A stretch of DNA of 64,000 nucleotides from Alloalcanivorax balearicus MACL04 (lineage in GTDB: Bacteria; Pseudomonadota; Gammaproteobacteria; Pseudomonadales; Alcanivoracaceae): positions 1-64,000 of the forward strand of contig NZ_ARXS01000011.1 of the NCBI RefSeq assembly GCF_025532145.1, given 5' to 3'. Of this stretch, positions 59,111 to 64,000 are shown piece after piece (position 1 is the stretch's first letter; every line of letters begins with the position of its first letter). The notes beneath the pieces were generated by a model. That model saw only the letters and a program-made list of their open reading frames with translations, had not been told where the DNA came from and ran no database searches. A program made the position numbers and the translations under genes.

Positions 59111-59752
59111 TCAGAGTTCCAACTGATCCAGAACCTGATCCGCCCAGTTGTTGATTTCATCCGTAATGTCACCGGCGCCGGGTGCATTCTGATGCTCCAG
59201 TCTCAATATCTGCACTTGAGTCAGACCGATGACCGCCAGAACGTAGCGCAAATATGAGGTCAGGAAATCCTTCTGTTTTCCCGTTGTTCGAGGTGTTTCT
59301 CCTGGCATGTCATCCATAAATCCGCCACCACAGGCGCTGATCACCAGGACAGGCCGGGGACGAAGCAGACCGATCTTGCCCTCGGGACTCAACTGGAATG
59401 TTCGGTATGGACGTACCACGTGATCAACCCAGGCTTTGAGTACGGAAGGTACAGTAAAGTTATGCATGGGAGTGGAGATCAGTAACAGATCCGAGAGCTC
59501 CAGCTCACGAATCAGGTTCTCCGACAGCGCCAGGCTGTGCGCATGCTGTTCCGTATGCGCTTTGGGCGGCAGTGCGGTGGCTTCCACGAAGCCGACATCC
59601 GGGTGAGGTAGCGGCCGGGCTGCCAGATCACGCTCCACGATACTCTGATCCGGGTGGGATTCACGCAGCCTGGCCAATACCATATCGGCGGCTATCCGGC
59701 TCCGGGATGACGCCTCCCGGGTGCTGGCCGAGACATGCAGAATCCGGATCAT
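59111..59752 (-). CDS. FMN-dependent NADH:quinone/azo reductase (AzoR-like)
   Basis: The 213-residue flavodoxin-fold protein has the AzoR features: VSASTREASSRSRIAADMVL (FMN phosphate loop), STPMHNFTVPSVLKAWVDHV and SACGGGFMDDMPG. AzoR enzymes reduce quinones and azo compounds with NADH and protect against thiol stress. It overlaps the GNAT gene by 4 bases (ATGA), and that operon diverges from a MarR gene, the usual regulator for this enzyme class. The start ATG at 59752 lies inside the GNAT stop. Confidence 0.93.
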   Translation of the reverse strand: MIRILHVSASTREASSRSRIAADMVLARLRESHPDQSIVERDLAARPLPHPDVGFVEATALPPKAHTEQHAHSLALSENLIRELELSDLLLISTPMHNFTVPSVLKAWVDHVVRPYRTFQLSPEGKIGLLRPRPVLVISACGGGFMDDMPGETPRTTGKQKDFLTSYLRYVLAVIGLTQVQILRLEHQNAPGAGDITDEINNWADQVLDQLEL

Positions 59753-60195
59753 GATGCCTTCTCCAAGATGAAATTGAAGCGCAGGGCGGTAGCCAGCAGG
59801 CCGTTACGATAATAGAAGCGATGACCCAGGACATTGCTCAGTGGCGTGTCCAGAACCACTTTTGCGCAACCTTCCGTTTCTCCTATCGACTTTATTTCCG
59901 CCATTAATCTTTCGCCCAGCCCACAGCTACGGTGCCGCTCATCGGTAACCAGGTCATCCACATAGAGAAATCGGCCGTATACCAGATTGTTCTGGACCCG
60001 ATATCCGGCCAGGGCGACGAAGTGATCCTCCTGCTGTAACCCCAGCAAACGGTAGCCTTCCGCACTCTGAGTACGCCACCGGGAAACCCATTCCGCTGGA
60101 CTGGACAGATGGGGTCTGAGCTGCTTCATAAGCGGAAAGCACCGCGATACCTCGGACTCATCTTGCATGGTGTGCAGGGTGTAGGACGGATGCAT
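59749..60195 (-). CDS. GNAT-family N-acetyltransferase
   Basis: The 148-residue protein has the GNAT core: YVDDLVTDERHRSCGLGERL (motif A, with RSCGLG acetyl-CoA loop) and VVLDTPLSNVLGHRFYYRNG (motif B). Length is normal. The ATG at 60195 follows GGGAG; three alternative Mets upstream (about 60219 and beyond) have no ribosome site. It precedes and overlaps the azoreductase gene, suggesting a joint detoxification operon under MarR control. Substrate unknown. Confidence 0.88.
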   Translation of the reverse strand: MHPSYTLHTMQDESEVSRCFPLMKQLRPHLSSPAEWVSRWRTQSAEGYRLLGLQQEDHFVALAGYRVQNNLVYGRFLYVDDLVTDERHRSCGLGERLMAEIKSIGETEGCAKVVLDTPLSNVLGHRFYYRNGLLATALRFNFILEKAS

Positions 60196-60266
60196 CGGGT
60201 TATCTCCCTTCATATTCATTGCCTTCACTGCCGCCTGCTGCTGGCGATAGAGAAAGGGTCCGTGTA

Positions 60267-60303
60267 TTATCAGTGCTCTGACATCATATAAGAGTTCTGA
60301 TAA
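60267..60303. promoter_or_regulatory. MarR operator: TTATCAG...CTGATAA palindrome
   Basis: TTATCAG (60267-60273) and CTGATAA (60297-60303) are perfect inverted repeats, with CTCT/AGAG as inner arms and two unpaired bases between. The site abuts the MarR start codon at 60305 and is 71 bases before the divergent GNAT start, so it can control both. Confidence 0.72.
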
Positions 60304-60304
60304 T

Positions 60305-60772
60305 ATGCGCAAGGCATCGCCGGATGTGCCCGATATCGGGGAAGGAAAGCGGGGTGAGCAGGGGTACCTGGGCTATCTGCTACGCCAGGCCAGCGCTGCC
60401 CACAGACTAAGAATGGAAAGAGCGCTTGCCGACAAAGAGGTCACATTACCCCAGTTTCTGACCCTTACCATGCTGGAGGCCTATCCCGGGATTTCCAACG
60501 CTGATCTGGCCCGGCTGGCCATGCTAACTCCACAGACAGTGAGCGTGATCATCAAAAATCTTGAGCGGAGTGGTCTGGTGCGGCGACAGCCTCATCCGAT
60601 ACATGGGCGTATTCAGAGAATCGAAGCCAGTGAATCAGGCCGGCGGCTTTTGAAACAGTGCAGAGCCAAGGTGAATAAGGTAGAACAGGCTTTGATGAAA
60701 GGGCTCGGCGCCGAAGAGGAAAAGGTCGTCAGGCGTTGGCTGGTCGCCATTGCCGACGACGGCCAATCTTGA
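60305..60772 (+). CDS. MarR-family transcriptional regulator
   Basis: The 155-residue winged-helix protein has the MarR pattern: LGYLLRQASAAHRLRMERAL, ISNADLARLAMLTPQTVSVI (recognition helix), KNLERSGLVRRQPHP and the wing. It diverges from the GNAT-azoreductase operon across a palindrome. Quinone or azo-compound sensing by derepression is the family model. The ATG directly follows the operator without a ribosome site, so the protein may be translated from a leaderless or very short leader mRNA. Confidence 0.92.
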   Translation: MRKASPDVPDIGEGKRGEQGYLGYLLRQASAAHRLRMERALADKEVTLPQFLTLTMLEAYPGISNADLARLAMLTPQTVSVIIKNLERSGLVRRQPHPIHGRIQRIEASESGRRLLKQCRAKVNKVEQALMKGLGAEEEKVVRRWLVAIADDGQS

Positions 60773-60825
60773 CCTTTCGCGCGCTGGCCGCTTGCCTGAA
60801 ATGCTTTCAGATATGGAATCACGGA

Positions 60826-61473
60826 ATGTCCGGTCGCGCTGTTTTTTTTCTTCTACTGTCCCTGTTGGTGGCGTTTGCCGTCTGGATGGCTGTTGAGCCC
60901 CACGATCGTGCGGACTGGATGCTGGAAAACGCCCTGGTGTTGTTGGCGGTTGTGGCACTGATCATCACCCGGCGCTGGTTCGTTTTCTCCAACCAGGCCT
61001 ATCTGTTGATCTTTGCTTTTCTCGCCTTGCACGAGCTGGGCTCCCATTATACCTACTCCCTGGTGCCCTACGATCCGGCGCTGAGGAAGCTGTTTGGCTT
61101 CAGTCTTGATCAACTGATGGGCTGGGAGCGCAATCAGTTCGACCGGCTGGTGCATCTGGCCTACGGGTTGCTGTTAACCATACCTCTGTTTGAGTTCTGC
61201 CGGCGCGCGGTCGGTCTGGGGCGTGGCTGGGGCTACGTGTTCGCCACCGCGATCATCATGGCCACGTCGATGTTATACGAACTGATCGAGTGGATTGCCG
61301 CGGTCTGGTTCGGTGGCGATCTGGGACAGGCGTTCCTGGGGACTCAGGGCGACATCTGGGACGCGCAGAAGGATATGGCGCTGGCGACGATAGGAGCCGT
61401 GCTGGCGGTGGCATTGCACGTGCTCCTCCAACGGCGAAGCGCCGGCGCGGATGCCGGCGCTCCATCGCTTTAG
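60826..61473 (+). CDS. DUF2238 (YjdF) membrane protein
   Basis: The 215-residue protein has six predicted membrane segments and the DUF2238 motif series: FLALHELGSHYTYSLVPY, FDRLVHLAYGLL, MLYELIEWIAAVWFG and QGDIWDAQKDM. The conserved His (HELGSHYTY, FDRLVHL) and Trp/Asp residues suggest a metal or quinone site, but the function is unknown. It ends with a 4-base stop overlap with the convergent glucose dehydrogenase gene (61470-61473). The start ATG at 60826 has a weak ribosome site. Confidence 0.88.
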   Translation: MSGRAVFFLLLSLLVAFAVWMAVEPHDRADWMLENALVLLAVVALIITRRWFVFSNQAYLLIFAFLALHELGSHYTYSLVPYDPALRKLFGFSLDQLMGWERNQFDRLVHLAYGLLLTIPLFEFCRRAVGLGRGWGYVFATAIIMATSMLYELIEWIAAVWFGGDLGQAFLGTQGDIWDAQKDMALATIGAVLAVALHVLLQRRSAGADAGAPSL

Positions 61474-63815
61474 CGGGCGGCTCCGTCCTGCTTGTCTGGC
61501 AGGGCGAAGGCAACAATGTAGTCGCCCCGATCCGGAGATTGCCGGGAGCCGCCGGCGGAGATCACCAGATACTGTTTGCCGCTGGCCGGGGAGGTGTAAG
61601 TCATTGGTGTGCCCTGGGAGCCCACCGGCAGGCGATGTTTCCATACCGTTTCCCCGCTGGCCACGTCCATGGCGCGAATGTTGTAGTCCAGAGTGCCGGC
61701 ATAGAACACCAGGCCGGAAGCGGTGGACATGGGGCCGCCCACCGTCGGCATGCCCACGGGAATCGGCAGGTGCATTTTCAGTCCCAGAGGGCCGGTATCC
61801 TCCACGGTACCTAATGGAACCTGCCAGACCACTTCACGCCGATTCAAATCGATGGCGCTGAGAGTACCGTAAGGTGGCTTCTGGCAAGGCACGCCCAGCG
61901 GCGACATGAACACGTATTTGGAAGCGCCATAGGGCGTACCGTGCTGAGGAGATAAACCGGTATGAGAGGCGGAAGCGTCTTCCTTGTCCGCTTCCTCGCG
62001 CGGTACCAGCAATACCCGCTGCGGGGAACGGGTGTCGTTGACGATCAGATAGCCGCCGGGCTTGTAGACGGTGTTGCTGCCCCAGTTCATGCCGCCGAAA
62101 TAGCCCGGCCATTGCAGGCTGGGGGTCAGCCCCGGCGGTGTGAAATCGCCTTCGTAACGCAGTTTGCGAAACTGGATCCGGCAGTACAATTGATCGAACG
62201 GGGTAGCGCCCCACATGGCGGCTTCCGACAACTTCTCCGCACCGATGGCAGGCATGCCCACCGAATAGGGTTGCGTTGGCGAGGTCCAGTCACCATCCAC
62301 CGCGCCCTGCGGAACCGGGCGCTCTTCCACTTCGGCAATGGGGGTGCCGGTACGCCGGTCGAGCATGAAAATCTGACCGCGCTTGGTGGTTTGGATCAGC
62401 GCTGGCACGGTATTGCCGCTACCGTCGTCCACATCGAACAAAGTGGGTTGGGAGGGCACGTCGTAATCCCAGATATCGTGATGTACGGTCTGGAATTTCC
62501 AGCGTTCCTGTCCGGTACCAAGATCCAGGGCAACGATGGAGGAAGAATAGTCTTCATCCGCGTCGGTACGGTGACCGCCAAAGAAATCCGGAGTGGCATT
62601 GCCGGTGGGCAGATAGATCAATCCCAATTCCTCATCCACCGCCGGCGTGGACCAGACATTCGGTGTGCCGCGGGTGTAGGTCTCGCCCTCCGCAGGCAGG
62701 CCGATGAGCGTTGGATTGGCCAGATCCCAGGCCCAGGCCAGTTCTCCGCTGTCGGCGTGAAAGGCGCGGATCACGCCGGAGGGTTCGCCGGTCATCATGT
62801 TATCGAACACCCAGCCGCCGATAATGATCAGTCCCCGCGCCACCGTGGGCGCCGAGGTCTGGAAATAAAAGCCGGGCTTCACCTCTCCCATGCCCTGTTT
62901 CAGGTCCACGGTGCCGCCGTCGCCAAAAGAAGGGCAGAGAGCGCCGGTTTGCGCGTCCAGCTGGATCAGGCGGGCATCGATGGTGGATAGCACGATGCGG
63001 CCGGCGCAGGTCTCTTCGTTGTTGGAAGCCTGGTAATAACCCAGGCCCCGGCAACGTTGCCACAACGGTGAGGACGCTTCGGGATCGAAGCTCCATTTCT
63101 GTTCACCGCTGTCCGCATCCAGGGCGAACACTTTGTTATGCACGGTGCAGACATAAAGCGTGTCGCCCACCTGGATCGGTGTGTTCTGGTCCTCACCGCC
63201 GGCTCCGGGAGGGTTGGCATTGGGAATATCCCCGGTGCGAAAGGTCCAGGCCACTTCCAACCGGCCCACGTTATCGGGTGTGATCTGATCCTGCGGCGCA
63301 TAGCGGGTGCCGTCCTGCTGGCGTCCGTAGTGATGCCATTCCCGAGCCTGATCCGTCACTGTCAATGAGGGCGGTTCGGTCTTGCTGGCGATGATGGGGC
63401 CGGGATGGAAAGCATGAAAAATCGTCGCCGCCAGACCAAGCAGAATCACCGCCGCCACCGGATAGGCGGTGCCTCGTAAAGCCGGTGCCAGCAGCGCGAG
63501 CAGGAACAGCAGCACCGCCGGCGCGAACAGGCGGGATACCTGAGGCCAGAAATCCAGACCCACCTCCCACCAGGCCCACAACGCGGTGCCTATGAAAACG
63601 ATAGTGTATAGCCAGAAGCCCAGAGCCCGCCGGGCCATAACCAGGCCGCCGGAGACTATCAGGCCGATGCCGGTGAGACTGAAGTACCAGGAACCACCCA
63701 GCAGGATCAGGTAAATACCGCCGCTGAGCAGCCCGATGCCGGCGACCACCATGAGTAGGCCCACCAGGACGGTAACCGCGGATACCCAGGGCGACGCTTT
63801 TTCTTTTTGGTTCAT
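61470..63815 (-). CDS. gcd: Membrane-bound PQQ-dependent glucose dehydrogenase
   Basis: The 781-residue protein has five N-terminal membrane segments (about 12-140) and a large periplasmic PQQ eight-bladed propeller (about 150-780). Typical segments are WHHYGRQQDGTRYAPQDQIT (start of the quinoprotein domain), VCTVHNKVFALDADSGE, WSTPAVDEELGLIYLPTGNA, FQTVHHDIWDYDVPSQPTL and TVEDTGPLGLKMHLPIPVG. It oxidises glucose or other aldoses to lactones and passes electrons to ubiquinone. AGGAGG precedes the ATG at 63815. No PQQ synthesis genes are in the window. Convergent with DUF2238. Confidence 0.94.
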   Translation of the reverse strand: MNQKEKASPWVSAVTVLVGLLMVVAGIGLLSGGIYLILLGGSWYFSLTGIGLIVSGGLVMARRALGFWLYTIVFIGTALWAWWEVGLDFWPQVSRLFAPAVLLFLLALLAPALRGTAYPVAAVILLGLAATIFHAFHPGPIIASKTEPPSLTVTDQAREWHHYGRQQDGTRYAPQDQITPDNVGRLEVAWTFRTGDIPNANPPGAGGEDQNTPIQVGDTLYVCTVHNKVFALDADSGEQKWSFDPEASSPLWQRCRGLGYYQASNNEETCAGRIVLSTIDARLIQLDAQTGALCPSFGDGGTVDLKQGMGEVKPGFYFQTSAPTVARGLIIIGGWVFDNMMTGEPSGVIRAFHADSGELAWAWDLANPTLIGLPAEGETYTRGTPNVWSTPAVDEELGLIYLPTGNATPDFFGGHRTDADEDYSSSIVALDLGTGQERWKFQTVHHDIWDYDVPSQPTLFDVDDGSGNTVPALIQTTKRGQIFMLDRRTGTPIAEVEERPVPQGAVDGDWTSPTQPYSVGMPAIGAEKLSEAAMWGATPFDQLYCRIQFRKLRYEGDFTPPGLTPSLQWPGYFGGMNWGSNTVYKPGGYLIVNDTRSPQRVLLVPREEADKEDASASHTGLSPQHGTPYGASKYVFMSPLGVPCQKPPYGTLSAIDLNRREVVWQVPLGTVEDTGPLGLKMHLPIPVGMPTVGGPMSTASGLVFYAGTLDYNIRAMDVASGETVWKHRLPVGSQGTPMTYTSPASGKQYLVISAGGSRQSPDRGDYIVAFALPDKQDGAAR

Positions 63816-63950
63816 CAAACCAGCCTCCTATCCGGATGATCTGCTTCGAGATTGCCACAGCGCGGACCAGCGGACCACTGCCGACATGTGTCGAACCGTA
63901 CCATCCGCAAGCGATTAACCAGAGTCCAATTCAAACGCGAGGAGCCAACG

Positions 63951-64000
63951 ATGAGTAACGAGCTGACGATCACCCCCTGTCTCTGGTTCGACGGCCAGGC
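63951..64000 (+). CDS. PhnB/VOC-like protein, 3' end cut off
   Basis: Only the first 16 full codons are present: MSNELTITPCLWFDGQ, the standard opening of PhnB-like VOC proteins (ITPxLWFDGxAEEA). CGAGGAG precedes the ATG. The rest lies beyond the window. It is divergent from the glucose dehydrogenase gene by 135 bases. Confidence 0.75.
   Translation, partial: MSNELTITPCLWFDGQ

Noticed and set aside
1-64000. CRISPR arrays, tRNA or rRNA genes, prophage or IS elements
   Set aside because: No regularly spaced repeats, no cloverleaf or rRNA sequence I recognise, and no transposase, integrase or phage structural gene among the frames.

Overview
The window is a high-GC, densely coded chromosomal segment of a Gram-negative proteobacterium, most likely a gammaproteobacterium. 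Support for this: lipoprotein signal peptides with clear lipoboxes, a membrane PQQ glucose dehydrogenase, a periplasmic nitrite reductase/azurin pair, and many AraC, TetR, MarR and HxlR regulators. A marine, Alcanivorax-like organism would fit, but that is an impression from gene content, not a test. I recognise no rRNA, tRNA, CRISPR array, prophage or transposase. The region is accessory metabolism and regulation: seven AraC-type regulators, four VOC (glyoxalase-fold) proteins, four SDR/NAD(P)-binding proteins, two glutathione S-transferases and two DJ-1/PfpI proteins, mostly one regulator beside one to three enzyme genes.

Layout. 0-9 kb: a 5'-truncated isochorismatase-fold hydrolase; a TetR gene and a membrane-protein gene sharing an operator; a hipBA toxin-antitoxin pair beside an AT-richer stretch; a VOC protein; an AraC gene divergent from an SDR; and a NAD(P)H-binding protein behind two 15-bp CATACG-N3-CGTATG palindromes. 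8.5-20.6 kb: a YD-repeat-like lipoprotein, an extra methionine aminopeptidase, a YdeI-like protein, a 608-residue lipoprotein (paralogue of the protein at 24.5-26.3 kb), an HxlR/MFS divergent pair with a perfect 18-bp inverted repeat over the MFS start codon, and two tandem lipoprotein carboxylesterases with their likely AraC regulator.

20.6-35.5 kb: a DadA-like amino-acid oxidoreductase; TetR and RidA genes diverging from the same CATACG palindromes as at 8.2 kb; a quinol-monooxygenase-like protein; an AraC gene followed by an unusual desaturase and a VOC protein; a DUF1611/DgcN-like protein translationally coupled to a PLP amino-acid racemase; an SDR convergent with an AraC gene across a 22-bp perfect hairpin; and an AT-rich island with an XRE regulator, a long imperfect palindrome and a 56-residue membrane protein.

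35.5-52.5 kb: AraC/MFS, an alpha/beta hydrolase, a YcgL-type nucleotidyltransferase, DUF2185 and other orphan proteins, NAD(P)-binding/LysE/GST genes, DUF1772, DUF427, ribbon-helix-helix, PfpI, a Rieske oxygenase, a Myb-like small protein (paralogue at 57.8 kb), an aldo/keto reductase, TerB-like and TauE genes, and a cluster of AraC, PfpI and GlxA regulators. 52.5-55.6 kb is the clearest pathway unit: nirK-nirV-SCO1-azurin behind two FNR/DNR-type boxes, giving anaerobic nitrite reduction to NO. 55.7-64 kb: small membrane and hypothetical proteins, GST, transglutaminase, methyltransferase, a GNAT-azoreductase operon divergent from MarR with its palindrome, a DUF2238 membrane protein, membrane glucose dehydrogenase and a truncated PhnB-like gene.

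The most distinctive signals are regulatory. Five near-identical palindromes link two loci 15 kb apart. Several long perfect inverted repeats lie at promoters or gene ends. A REP-like imperfect palindrome recurs in three intergenic gaps.
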